Source of the DNA: a bacterium
Lineage (GTDB): Bacteria; SZUA-79; Acidulodesulfobacterales; Acidulodesulfobacteraceae
Direction of reading: 5' to 3'
DNA: 64,000 bases
NCBI GenBank assembly: GCA_021845685.1
Contig: JAJZVN010000002.1
Coordinates: forward strand, 1-64,000
This document shows, one piece after another, positions 54,359 to 63,042 of the stretch (position 1 is its first letter; the number at the start of each line of letters is the position of its first letter). Below the pieces are notes generated by a model. The model saw only the letters and a program-made list of their open reading frames with translations. It made no database searches and was not told the DNA's origin. The translations under genes were made by a program, and so were the position numbers.

Positions 54359-54631
54359 ATGTTCGGTTTTTCTCCTATAATTATTTTTGTATTATTACTA
54401 ATAGTAGTTTTAATATTTGGAGTAGGTAAATTGCCTGAGCTGGGAAGCGGCATAGGAAAAGCGATTAAAAATTTCAAAAGAAGCGCATCGGGGAAAGATG
54501 AAATAGACGTAACTCCTGAACCAGCTAAACAACAAACTAAAAAAATATCGTCAGTCCCTAAAAGATCAACTAAAAAAACAGCTTCAAAAAAAAATTCGGC
54601 TAAACGAAACGTAAAAGTAAAAAAAGCTTAA
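54359..54631 (+). CDS. tatA: Twin-arginine translocase subunit TatA
   Basis: A 90-aa pore-forming subunit of the Tat exporter for folded proteins. It has one N-terminal membrane helix ([20 protein letters not shown]), the hinge [19 protein letters not shown] forming the amphipathic helix, and a Lys/Ser-rich basic tail. GGAGG lies 8 bases before the ATG. No tatC is adjacent. TatB is possible, but the short length and [10 protein letters not shown] pattern favour TatA. Confidence 0.9.
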   Translation: MFGFSPIIIFVLLLIVVLIFGVGKLPELGSGIGKAIKNFKRSASGKDEIDVTPEPAKQQTKKISSVPKRSTKKTASKKNSAKRNVKVKKA

Positions 54632-54789
54632 CAATAAAAAACAATTATGGATTATTAATCTGTTATTATTAAATCGGTAGTTTTATATTTCAATATGTAA
54701 GTGTTTTATGCTTTCTTATCCGACTAATTAACATATTGCGGCTTATATTTAACAGGAAAAAGAATACAGAATACAAAAAATGCAGGTTT

Positions 54790-55473
54790 TTACTTTTTCT
54801 TGATCACATAAAAATGACTGACATTCACTGAAAAATTTTTAGTACCTGTAGGCACATTAAGAAAAACAACCATAAATTTTATAGGGTGTTGAGGTAATAT
54901 CTCTAAATCTGACATATTATTTCCGTTTTTATTTTGCAATGCCTGATTTATTGAGACGTTAGACATTGTCTTTAGTTTATTTATATTTATGAAATTTCCT
55001 GCATAAACATACTTTGTCGCTAAAATTATATTTTTTGAACTATACAGATTGGACTTTAATTTTGCGAACCCGATTGGAAATTTATTGTTATTTAATAAAA
55101 ATCCTGTTATTAATAAATTATTTTCAGGCAATGTTTTAGATCTATAAAGTTTAGTCTTTAAATTAAAAATTTTTATGTGTATATTGTTGTTCGGATAAAA
55201 TGTTTTAAAGATATAATATATAGAAATAATCGCCGCTATAGATAAAAAAATATAAAAAATTTTCTTGCCTATAGTGTTATATCTTATTTCCCTATTTTGG
55301 TTATTTTTTTTTTGAAATTTATTGTTTTCGGAAGTTTCCGATAGTTTTTTTCTTACATTTTGCACGTTTATATTTTCGCTAAAATCATCTAACGTAAAAT
55401 CAATATTTTTATTTTTATCTTTACTTTCCTGACCTTCCTGAAGATTATCGTTTCCCAAAGTCCAGCGTTCCAT
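54790..55473 (-). CDS. Single-pass membrane protein with DUF3426-like domain
   Basis: A 227-aa protein with a polar, Asn/Lys-rich cytoplasmic N-terminus (~70 residues), one helix (IFYIFLSIAAIISIYYIF) and an extracytoplasmic beta-rich region. The latter follows the DUF3426 pattern: NLLITGFLLNNNKFPIGFAK, VYAGNFININKLKTMS, and ILPQHPIKFMVVFLNVP. Related proteins in Desulfobacterota usually start with a zinc ribbon (MJ0042 type), which is not visible here. Function is unknown. It converges toward tatA. Confidence 0.65.
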   Translation of the reverse strand: MERWTLGNDNLQEGQESKDKNKNIDFTLDDFSENINVQNVRKKLSETSENNKFQKKNNQNREIRYNTIGKKIFYIFLSIAAIISIYYIFKTFYPNNNIHIKIFNLKTKLYRSKTLPENNLLITGFLLNNNKFPIGFAKLKSNLYSSKNIILATKYVYAGNFININKLKTMSNVSINQALQNKNGNNMSDLEILPQHPIKFMVVFLNVPTGTKNFSVNVSHFYVIKKK

Positions 55474-55646
55474 ATCTTTGTATTTGTAATAATTCTAATT
55501 AATTTTTATTATTATATTATTTCATTATTTCATTATATCATATATTATATCATATTTTTATTTGGTTTTAATTAAATTTTTGATATTAATTAGTTAATTA
55601 ATTATCATACTATAATATAAAAAGTTAATCTAATATTTAGATTATC

Positions 55647-55809
55647 CCAAAATTGCTGATAGAAATTATTGAGAATACCGCAATATTTCAACAATAATGG
55701 ATGCCTGCCTTCACAGGAATGACACCCAACAGGTGAATTTTTAAAATCCATCAAAATAATTTCCGCGTGGGCGGAAATCCGGTCTATAAATTTCTATCGG
55801 CAATTTTGG
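55647..55809. mobile_element. MITE-like palindromic element, type B
   Basis: A 163-bp element with ends CCAAAATTGCTGATAGAAAT (55647 on) and TTTCTATCGGCAATTTTGG (to 55809), one mismatch apart. The core TGCCTTCACAGGAATGACAC and TTTCCGCGTGGGCGGAAATC is present. It occupies part of the 705-base gap before the GGDEF-EAL gene; the rest of that gap shows nothing recognisable. Confidence 0.85.
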
Positions 55810-56178
55810 TATTATAGTTTAGATTATATATATAATAATAAATTAATGTAATATTAAATAGTTATAAATGCCTATATTTACAATAGTACAATAAAAATTC
55901 CTAACATCAATTTGGCAACCGCTATGTTTAAAACAAACAATATAATAATTTTTTAAAAAATAGTTTAAAATAAAAAAAGTTAATTTTAATATTAATTATT
56001 AATATTTGTATTTTTATGTTTGCATGATATTATTTAATTATAAAATAAAATGCTATCTATGTATGTGTATGTGGTATGTGTATGTGCCCAGTATCTAAAA
56101 ATATTCTAAAATATCCAGGCGGTTTTACAATGTAGATTAGATTAAATTATAGTTATACTATAGGTAAAAAATAAAATA

Positions 56179-58317
56179 TTGAATAAGTTTTGTAAGTTGC
56201 TTTTATTTTTAACAGACGAACAAAAATTCAAATCTTTTTTCTATAATCTGCCCCTTCCTTCTTTTATTGTTGATATTGAAAGCGGTTGTTTTATGGATGT
56301 CAACAATTCTGCCGTAAAATTTTACGGTTATTCAAAAGAAGAATTATTAAACATGAGCGTGGCGCAAATAAACATTTCTAACACCCCTCAAGAACTTAAA
56401 ATTTTCAGAAAAACAGCGGCGGTAGAGGGTAGCGGGGTCACTACTTTTGAACATAGACTTAAAAACGGTGAAATAAAAATAGTCCAGCCTCATGCGGCCG
56501 CAATTACATTAAATAATAAACAGTGCTTACTCGTAATAATTTTAGACATTACCGAAAACATAGCAAATGAAAAATGGATGCATACTCTTTACATGGCAAT
56601 AGAAAATAGCCCCGATTGGATGATGGTGACCGATAATCTTGGAAATATTGAATATGTTAATGACGGCGTGAAAAATATAAGCGGATATAAAAAAGAAGAG
56701 TTACTAGGAAAAAATCCGAGGGTTTTCAAATCCGGATTGCTTAGCGCCGGATTTTATAAAAATTTCTGGGATATAATAAATTCAGAAAAAGTTTTTAACG
56801 GTATTTTTATAAACAGAAGGAAAAACGGCGAATTATTTAGTTTAGTAACAACGATTGTTCCTGTAAAAAATAAAAAAGATTTTAAAGTTATAAATTTTGT
56901 GTCAATAGGTAAAGATATAACGCAGGAAAAGGCATTGGAAGAAGAATTAAGATATATCTCGATTTATGACAATTTAACCGGACTTCCGAATAGGAATCTC
57001 TTTATCCTTACCATTAATATCTACTTTAACAGTAGAGAATACAGAGAGAAAAAATTGAGTGCTTATCTTATAATAATTGATGTTTATAAATTATCCTATA
57101 TTAACAATACCTATGGATATGATATCGGGGATAAAATTCTGCAAAGATTTTCAAAAAGATTAAATAAAATTATAGGGGTTGGTGATATAGTTGCAAGGAT
57201 AGGCGGAAACGAGTTTGGAATATTATTTGTTGATTTACAAAATAAAGAAGATATTTTACAGATAATTGATAAAATAAAAGAAGAATTTAAAAATCCTTTA
57301 TATGTTAGTAAACTTTCCGCTCTCAATTCGGAGACAAAAGACTGCAGCGTTGTCAATGCAAATGAAGATAATACAATAATACCCGAGTCATTTAATATTT
57401 CTTACACTATGGGGATATCTATCTTTCCTGATGACGGAAAAAATGCGGATGATATTTTAAAATCAGCCTATATTGCCCTTTTAAAAGCAAAGACTCAGGG
57501 GGAAGGGGGATTAGAATTTTTTAAAGCATCAATGAACATAGAAGTATCCGAGTTTTTACTGATAAAAGATAATATAATAAACGCATTTAAAAATAGAGAA
57601 TTTTTAATCTATTATCAACCATATTTTGACATAAAAACAGGCAAAATAAGCGGCATGGAGGCTTTGGCAAGATGGAACAACGGGGATAAGGGAATTATGC
57701 CCCCTGTTAAGTTTATTCCTCCCCTTGAAAGAACAGGGCTTATACGGCATTTTGAAGAATATTTAATAGATACTATTTGCAGGAACTTAAAAGAGTGGAA
57801 AGAAAAAGGTCATAATATTGTGCCTGTTTCCATAAATATATCACCTGTCAGTTTTAGAAAATCAGGTTTAATAGACATGATAGCTTCCGCATTAGACAGA
57901 TACGAAATAGCGCCGTCATTGATTGATATTGAAATAACGGAAGGCGTGTTTATACAAAATCTTGGCGATACTCTTAAAACATTAAATGCTTTTAAAGAAA
58001 AAGGAATTAAAATTTCCATAGATGATTTCGGCACCGGTTATTCTTCTTTATCTTATATAAAAAATATACCCGCAGATTTTATTAAAATAGATATTTCATT
58101 CATAAGAGGTATGATGAAAAGTTCTAAAGATCTGGCAATAGTTAATACAGTTGTAGTTCTTGCTTCTAAATTGGGCATGAAAACTATCGCCGAAGGAGTG
58201 GAAACCGAAGAACAGTTAAAAATATTAAAATCTTTCGGATGCGACATTGTTCAAGGATATTTATTTTCAAAACCCGTACCTGAAGATAAAATTTTATATT
58301 TTTTAAAACAGCCGTAA
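56179..58317 (+). CDS. PAS-PAS-GGDEF-EAL c-di-GMP signalling protein
   Basis: A 712-aa protein with two PAS sensor domains (residues ~15-125, LPSFIVDIESGCFMDVNNSA; ~130-255, GNIEYVNDGVKNISGYKKEE), a GGDEF domain (~265-450) and an EAL domain (~460-710). The cyclase motif is GGNEF rather than GGDEF/GGEEF, and no RxxD inhibitory site is visible, so cyclase activity is doubtful. The phosphodiesterase side looks active: GMEALARW, IDDFGTGYSS, KIDISFI and AEGVETEEQ. No membrane helix is seen. The TTG start at 56179 is the first possible after a stop at 56161 and is uncertain, but the first PAS domain needs a start near here. Confidence 0.88.
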   Translation: MNKFCKLLLFLTDEQKFKSFFYNLPLPSFIVDIESGCFMDVNNSAVKFYGYSKEELLNMSVAQINISNTPQELKIFRKTAAVEGSGVTTFEHRLKNGEIKIVQPHAAAITLNNKQCLLVIILDITENIANEKWMHTLYMAIENSPDWMMVTDNLGNIEYVNDGVKNISGYKKEELLGKNPRVFKSGLLSAGFYKNFWDIINSEKVFNGIFINRRKNGELFSLVTTIVPVKNKKDFKVINFVSIGKDITQEKALEEELRYISIYDNLTGLPNRNLFILTINIYFNSREYREKKLSAYLIIIDVYKLSYINNTYGYDIGDKILQRFSKRLNKIIGVGDIVARIGGNEFGILFVDLQNKEDILQIIDKIKEEFKNPLYVSKLSALNSETKDCSVVNANEDNTIIPESFNISYTMGISIFPDDGKNADDILKSAYIALLKAKTQGEGGLEFFKASMNIEVSEFLLIKDNIINAFKNREFLIYYQPYFDIKTGKISGMEALARWNNGDKGIMPPVKFIPPLERTGLIRHFEEYLIDTICRNLKEWKEKGHNIVPVSINISPVSFRKSGLIDMIASALDRYEIAPSLIDIEITEGVFIQNLGDTLKTLNAFKEKGIKISIDDFGTGYSSLSYIKNIPADFIKIDISFIRGMMKSSKDLAIVNTVVVLASKLGMKTIAEGVETEEQLKILKSFGCDIVQGYLFSKPVPEDKILYFLKQP

Positions 58318-58502
58318 AATTATAAATCTAAAATAATACATTCGGTAATTTTAGGATTGATACGCTTTATTTGACTTTTGCGTTAATTGTGATATATTTA
58401 AAATATATTTATATAATAACTAATATTTATTAAAACTTAATTATTAGTTATTGTTAAATGTAAAAATTGCATTATTATAATAATAATAAATATTATTAAT
58501 TA

Positions 58503-59177
58503 TTGATTGTAAATCAGGAGGAAAATAAAATTTTTAAAACTTTGTATTTATCTTTAAAGAAAAGTCTTTTATTTTATTCATCTATTTTTTTTATACTATT
58601 TTGTTTTGTGTTGTTTAACAATAATAGCAATAGCTTAAAAAAAGCTTACGCTGGTGGATTTATGTTTAGTATAAACACGCCAAATATAAATTTCAGCATA
58701 GGAAGCGGGGTTAATGCATTTTTTTCTCCGTCATATGAAAATTATATTTATAGTGCTAACGGTATGTATTATATGTGGGCATCAAATAATTGGTACTACG
58801 GATTATATTCCGAAGGACCATGGTATCCGTTATCGCTTTCTTATGCTTATATGCTGCCGGGACCTTTAGCTTACGGACCGCCTATGCTTCCGCCGGGACA
58901 GCCCGGACCGCCGCCGCCTCCGCCTCCAGGACCAGGACCGCAGCCTTTTGGACCTCAGGGACCACCTCCTCCTCCTCCTCCAGGACCTGGACCGCAGCCT
59001 TTTGGACCTCCAGGACCGCCGCCTCCGCCTCCAGGACCAGGACCACAGCCTTTTGGACCAGGTGGACCTATGGGACCGCAGCAAGGACCGCCGCCTCCTC
59101 CAGGACCGCAGCCTTTTGGACCTCAGGGACCGCCGCCGCCTCCGCCATCGGGTGGACCGGGACATCCTGGACCATGA
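58503..59177 (+). CDS. Secreted Pro/Gly-rich repeat protein
   Basis: A ~220-aa protein of unknown function. A basic N-terminus and hydrophobic stretch (SLLFYSSIFFILFCFVLF) end in LKKAYAGG, a probable signal peptide cleaved after AYA. A Tyr/Trp-rich middle (MYYMWASNNWYYGLYSEGPW) precedes ~95 residues of Pro/Gly repeats with recurrent GPQPFGPQG flanked by poly-Pro. The start is unclear: the TTG at 58503 has no ribosome site, while AGGAGG (58516-58521) is ideally placed 8 bases before an in-frame ATT (58530), suggesting a rare ATT start. The repeat part is strikingly GC-rich for this genome. Confidence 0.7.
   Translation: MIVNQEENKIFKTLYLSLKKSLLFYSSIFFILFCFVLFNNNSNSLKKAYAGGFMFSINTPNINFSIGSGVNAFFSPSYENYIYSANGMYYMWASNNWYYGLYSEGPWYPLSLSYAYMLPGPLAYGPPMLPPGQPGPPPPPPPGPGPQPFGPQGPPPPPPPGPGPQPFGPPGPPPPPPGPGPQPFGPGGPMGPQQGPPPPPGPQPFGPQGPPPPPPSGGPGHPGP
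58900..59170. repeat. GC-rich minisatellite encoding poly-Pro/Gly
   Basis: The sequence ACCGCAGCCTTTTGGACC, or a one-base variant, recurs at about 58937, 58991, 59042 and 59105, spaced 54, 51 and 63 bases. All spacings are multiples of three, so length changes keep the frame. Confidence 0.85.
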
Positions 59178-59264
59178 TATAGGGGACGATACTATGGACA
59201 TATATTTATAAATAGAAAGGTAATGCGATGCGATGTGAGGTAAAAAATTTGGCAAATAATATTA

Positions 59265-59360
59265 GGAAGCGGATAGTGGGCTGGTGCTCCTCGTTGACTT
59301 CAAATCAATTGGCGCCCCCAATAAGGGTGAGGTGGGTTCGATTCCCATACGCTTCCGCCA
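59265..59360 (+). tRNA. selC: tRNA-Sec(TCA), selC
   Basis: A 96-base tRNA with an extended acceptor stem beginning GGAAGCGG and ending CGCTTCC-G-CCA. The anticodon loop lies in TTGACTTCAAATCAA (anticodon TCA). It has a very long variable arm (GGCGCCCCCAATAAGGGTG) and a T arm with GGTTCGATTCC. The layout matches bacterial selenocysteine tRNA and implies that the organism makes selenoproteins. It is not a UGA suppressor Trp or Ser tRNA, given the eight-base acceptor stem and arm length. Confidence 0.93.
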
Positions 59361-59418
59361 GTAAATATCATTTTATTAAATTATTAAAATAAATTGATTA
59401 ACTTAATGGAGGTAAAAT

Positions 59419-60342
59419 ATGCCTTTGGTATCCGCTAAGGAAATACTTGATGATGCAAATAAGAAAAATTACGCCGTAGGAGCTTTTAATATTAACGACA
59501 TGGAATTCTTGAAAGCTATTTTTTCGGCTGCTGAATCTGAAAAAGCGCCTATCATCATCGCTGCAAGTGAAGGAGCTATAAAATATGCAGGAGCGGAAAT
59601 GCTTTATGCTATGACAAAAACAATGGCGGATAAGTCTAAAATACCCGTCGCTCTTCATTTAGACCATGGTTCAAATCTTAATTCAGTTTTAATTGCTATT
59701 AAAGCAGGTTTTACATCAGTTATGATTGATGCTTCGCACTATCTTTTTGAAGAAAACCTAAAAATTACGAAACAAGTCGTCAATATTTGCAAACCGTTGG
59801 GAATTTCGGTAGAGGCAGAACTCGGAAGACTAAAAGGTATTGAAGACAATGTTTCTGTTGCCGACAGAGATGCGGTTTTGATTAATCCTGCTGAAGCTAA
59901 AGATTTTGTCGAATCTTCAGGAATTGACTTTCTAGCTCCGGCAATCGGTACATCGCACGGAGCATTTAAATTTAAAGGCGAAGCCAAGTTAGATTTTGAA
60001 AGATTAAAAAAAGTAAAAGAACTTACACATATCCCTCTTGTTTTACACGGCGCTTCATCCGTTCCTGAAAGAGCTTCTAAAAAATTTGAGGAATTTGGCG
60101 GAGATTTAAAAGGAGCAAAGGGCGTTCCTTTTGATGTTTTAAAAGAAGCAATAAAATATGGCATAAATAAAGTAAATACCGACACTGATTTAAGAATTGC
60201 TTTTCTTGCAAAGGTAAGAGAAAGCTTTGCCACGGATAAGTCTCAAATAGACCCGAGAAAAATTTTCGGTCCTGCAATGGAATATGTTACAGATGTAATA
60301 AAAGAAAGAATGAAAATTCTCGGATGTTCAGGTAAAGCTTGA
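59419..60342 (+). CDS. fba: Class II fructose-bisphosphate aldolase
   Basis: A 307-aa zinc-dependent aldolase of glycolysis and gluconeogenesis. Zinc and active-site segments are visible: VALHLDHGSNLNSVLIAI with His ligands and the catalytic Asp, VMIDASHYLFEEN, VEAELGRLKGIEDN, FLAPAIGTSHGAFKF, VLHGASSVPE and KVNTDTDLRIAF. Length is normal. GGAGG is 7 bases before the ATG. It starts 58 bases after tRNA-Sec. Confidence 0.95.
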   Translation: MPLVSAKEILDDANKKNYAVGAFNINDMEFLKAIFSAAESEKAPIIIAASEGAIKYAGAEMLYAMTKTMADKSKIPVALHLDHGSNLNSVLIAIKAGFTSVMIDASHYLFEENLKITKQVVNICKPLGISVEAELGRLKGIEDNVSVADRDAVLINPAEAKDFVESSGIDFLAPAIGTSHGAFKFKGEAKLDFERLKKVKELTHIPLVLHGASSVPERASKKFEEFGGDLKGAKGVPFDVLKEAIKYGINKVNTDTDLRIAFLAKVRESFATDKSQIDPRKIFGPAMEYVTDVIKERMKILGCSGKA

Positions 60343-60543
60343 CCGTCTATATATAAATAAATTATTAAATTAAGATGATATTAGTATTTTTGTAGTTTTG
60401 TTTTTACATGTGTTGTTTAAATTTTAGCATAGTAAATAGTAATATGATATTAAAGGTTAGTCGTTTGGTCTTTTATATATAAATAAATAATAACTTAAAA
60501 AACTCATACTCTGATCTCTATCTCTTATTTTTTATTTTAAAAT

Positions 60544-60726
60544 ACCGCGGGGCATGCGGAAATTTAAGCCTGTAGAATATTCTAAAACCCTTGGGGGTCA
60601 GGAATGAAGCGGAACGGACGAAAATTAGTTGCCGGCAGCAGGAACTATTGGGAAACCGTGAGGGATTATCTGTCCTTATATCTTATATAATGACTCCTCT
60701 TGCTTTAGCAAGGAGGGGGATGTCAA
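60544..60726 (+). pseudogene. Decayed TnpB C-terminal relic and IS605-type right end
   Basis: From 60544 the frame reads TAGHAEI-stop-ACRIF-stop-NPWGSG, then later NYWETVRDYL. The T-A-G...A-C and E-T pattern repeats that of the better preserved relic at 33047-33172. It ends in the hairpin CTCCTCTTGCTTTAGCAAGG (60694-60713, continuing AGG) and GATGTCAAG, resembling a transposon right end. The two in-frame stops show decay. It lies in the 584-base gap after fba, which otherwise holds nothing recognisable. Confidence 0.5.
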
Positions 60727-60926
60727 GTGTGAACTTACTTGAAAATAATATAAGCATTGTTCTTTCATAAAAAATTATTTAACATTAATTATTTAAATTA
60801 TTTAAAGATTTAAAAAAAGAATAATACTTATATTATTTATTATATTTATTTTTTTATATGTTTACTATTCATTTAATATTTATGGCATTTTTTTTAGCTT
60901 AAATTATATTGCTTGCTTTATTGTAT

Positions 60927-61346
60927 TTATTGTTTTTCAGGGACAGCACAAGAGTGTCCTGCCATAAGTTCCATAAATACCGTATCGCAATAAACCGCAA
61001 TCTCATCCAATTTTTTTTCAACCTTTTTTTCAGAAAAATAGGGTATTAATTGGTTTAATAAAATTGATAATTTTGGTTCTAAATCTTCTTTAGAAATTTT
61101 CTCAAGATTAAAATTAGATAAATTTGATTTTTTTATTGAGTTTGATATTTCATCTAAAATCATCCCCGTAAAAGAAATAATACTTGATGCCGCATCTCTT
61201 TTATTTTCATTTAACCCGCAATCTTTTACATAATCTATATAAGATTTTATTTCACTAAAAATTTTATCTATTTTATCTTTATCGTTATCAAAATTATTTT
61301 TGTTATTATTCTTGCTATTGCTACTGTTGTTTGTTAAATTTTCCAT
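60927..61346 (-). CDS. Hypothetical protein with Asn-rich N-terminus
   Basis: A 139-aa soluble protein that I do not recognise. The first ~25 residues are Asn/Ser/Lys low complexity; the rest is predicted mostly helical (KIFSEIKSYIDYVKDCGLNE, KKVEKKLDEIAVYCDTVFME) and ends MAGHSCAVPEKQ with two of its three cysteines near the C-terminus. Its start overlaps the end of the upstream small gene by 26 bases, so the pair is an operon on the minus strand, divergent from the type IV secretion genes. Confidence 0.6.
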   Translation of the reverse strand: MENLTNNSSNSKNNNKNNFDNDKDKIDKIFSEIKSYIDYVKDCGLNENKRDAASSIISFTGMILDEISNSIKKSNLSNFNLEKISKEDLEPKLSILLNQLIPYFSEKKVEKKLDEIAVYCDTVFMELMAGHSCAVPEKQ

Positions 61347-61545
61347 TATATTTTTCTAATGCCTCCGCATTATTTTTTCTGATTCTTAGTTCTTCAAGCA
61401 CATCGCTTGCTTTAAATATTATAACACGTTTGTATAATTCTTCAATTTCTTTTTTTTCACGCAATTTATTATTTATTTCATCAATAAATTGCTGATAGCT
61501 CTTACGCTGTCCTTTTTTTAATTTTCTTTTTTTAATTTTTTTCAT
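61321..61545 (-). CDS. Hypothetical small basic protein
   Basis: A 74-aa protein, Lys/Arg-rich at its N-terminus (MKKIKKRKLKKGQRKSYQQF) and probably a helical coiled coil thereafter (INNKLREKKEIEELYKRV, VLEELRIRKNNAEALEKY). AAAGGAG precedes the start on the minus strand. It overlaps and leads the 139-aa gene. No family was recognised; nucleic-acid binding or a conjugation accessory role is possible from charge and context only. Confidence 0.6.
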   Translation of the reverse strand: MKKIKKRKLKKGQRKSYQQFIDEINNKLREKKEIEELYKRVIIFKASDVLEELRIRKNNAEALEKYNGKFNKQQ

Positions 61546-61842
61546 GGCTGCTCCTTTTATTTAATAAATATTTTTAAGAATTAAATAATATCATTTTAAT
61601 GTTACATTTTTATGACATTTTTAAATAAAAAATAAAATAAATAGAAATAAAATTTACGGCAAATATTGCAAATTTATTAATAATATTAAATATATATATA
61701 GCTATTTAAACAAAACTTTAATATTTAAATAATAAATTTGAAATAAAACTGACATAATATTGTAATGTTTAAATGATATAAATTTATATTATGAAATAAA
61801 AAATAAAATAGAATTAAATTTATTCAAATTAAATATATAAAT

Positions 61843-62008
61843 TTAAATCACCGTTAGAAATTATTAAAACTGATTTAACAAACATATGATAAATACTGGA
61901 TTCCCGCTTTCGCGGGAATGACGCCAAATAGGTTAAAATTTAAACCTTCGCAAAGTCATTACTGCGTTGGCAGGAATCCAGAAAAAGAAATTTCTAACGG
62001 TGATTTAA
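61843..62008. mobile_element. MITE-like palindromic element, type A copy 3 (inverted)
   Basis: A 166-bp element with the same TTAAATCACCGTTAGAAATT ends as copies 1 and 2, but with the interior in the opposite orientation (GGATTCCCGCTTTCGCGGGA first). It sits in the 541-base spacer between the divergent hypothetical genes and the virB2-like gene; no other feature is seen there. Confidence 0.88.
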
Positions 62009-62086
62009 GGTATAAATACAGTCTTTTAAATATAATTAATTATAAATTAAATTAATATAAAGGAAATTTAAACGGGAGGGCAAAAA

Positions 62087-62770
62087 ATGAAGATAATTGA
62101 TTTTTATGACAAGGCTGCAATTCAATTAGAATCAGGAATTATTTCAGGGCTATTTGAAGAACAATTATTTAACAAATTAAACCGTTATACTTATTTTATA
62201 TTTTTTTCAAAAAAATATATTTTTAATAATATTAATTTTATTAAAAAAAATAATAGAAATAATATTAAAAATTATAAGCATATTAACAATATTAACAATA
62301 TTAACAATAGTAACAATAGTAACAACATATTTTATCAAATATTTCAAACTAAACAAAAAAATATTTTTTTTAATTACCGTAATAAATTTAAAAAAATATA
62401 TTTGCCGTTATTTTTATTTTCACTTTCAATTTTGTCAATTGCTTCTCCAGCTTATTCTTATATAAATTTAAATCAAGGCTCGCTCGGTATAGGTGCTTCA
62501 GGAATATTAAACGAAGCTACAACATGGATTTGCTACAGGTTAGCTCCTGCAACATTAACATTAGGATTAATTAAAGGGTTTTATGATATAAAGCAGCATA
62601 AACCTGATGCAGCAAGAAAAGCTTTTATAACTGCAGCTGCGGGAACCGGCGTTATGCTTGCTCCGACAATTACAGGCGCAGTTTTAGGCATTGTTCAAAA
62701 TGCCGGAGGCGCAGCTAACAGCGTAACTATAGGTTCGGGAAACGGTTCAACGACTGTAGGACAGCCTTAG
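62087..62770 (+). CDS. VirB2/TrbC-like conjugal pilin precursor with Asn-rich pro-region
   Basis: A 227-aa protein. Residues ~105-125 form a signal-peptide-like segment (KIYLPLFLFSLSILSIASPA). After it come a short mature region with two hydrophobic helices (AATTWICYRLAP-type helix near 140-165 and KAFITAAAGTGVMLAPTITG then AVLGIV near 180-205) and a Gly/Ser/Thr tail. That is the layout of VirB2/TrbC pilins. The first ~100 residues are an unusual Asn/Ile/Lys-rich stretch with tandem NN-containing units. GGGAGG precedes the ATG, but a later start near the signal peptide would be more normal for a pilin. The following virB3- and virB4-like genes support the assignment. Confidence 0.65.
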   Translation: MKIIDFYDKAAIQLESGIISGLFEEQLFNKLNRYTYFIFFSKKYIFNNINFIKKNNRNNIKNYKHINNINNINNSNNSNNIFYQIFQTKQKNIFFNYRNKFKKIYLPLFLFSLSILSIASPAYSYINLNQGSLGIGASGILNEATTWICYRLAPATLTLGLIKGFYDIKQHKPDAARKAFITAAAGTGVMLAPTITGAVLGIVQNAGGAANSVTIGSGNGSTTVGQP

Positions 62771-63042
62771 TCTTAATAAATTAGGTTGAAATATAAATAT
62801 ATTATTTTTCGCTCTTTGTATAATCTTTTAATTGCCATGATTTAAATTATAAATTTAAAATATAAAAAAATAGAGTAAATATTCTAAAACTATATTAATT
62901 TTATTAAAACATTAAAATATATACAAAATTAGTTTAATTATATAAATCATAAAAAAATATACATAATAAGTATCATAAGTATCCTAAAAAATAAAATTAA
63001 TAATGTATAAAAATGATTAATTAAAATAAATAATAAAATAAA

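Noticed and set aside
58866-59255. Arg/Ser-rich open frames opposite and alongside the Pro-rich gene
   Set aside because: They are mirror frames of the CCN/GGN minisatellite. They lack ribosome sites and consist only of repeat translation; the frame with a signal peptide is the credible one.
60541-60730. SRP RNA, 6S RNA or riboswitch
   Set aside because: The GGTCAGGAATGAAGCGGA stretch superficially recalls the SRP RNA core, but the required loop motifs are absent. The TnpB-like translation matches the relic at 33 kb better.
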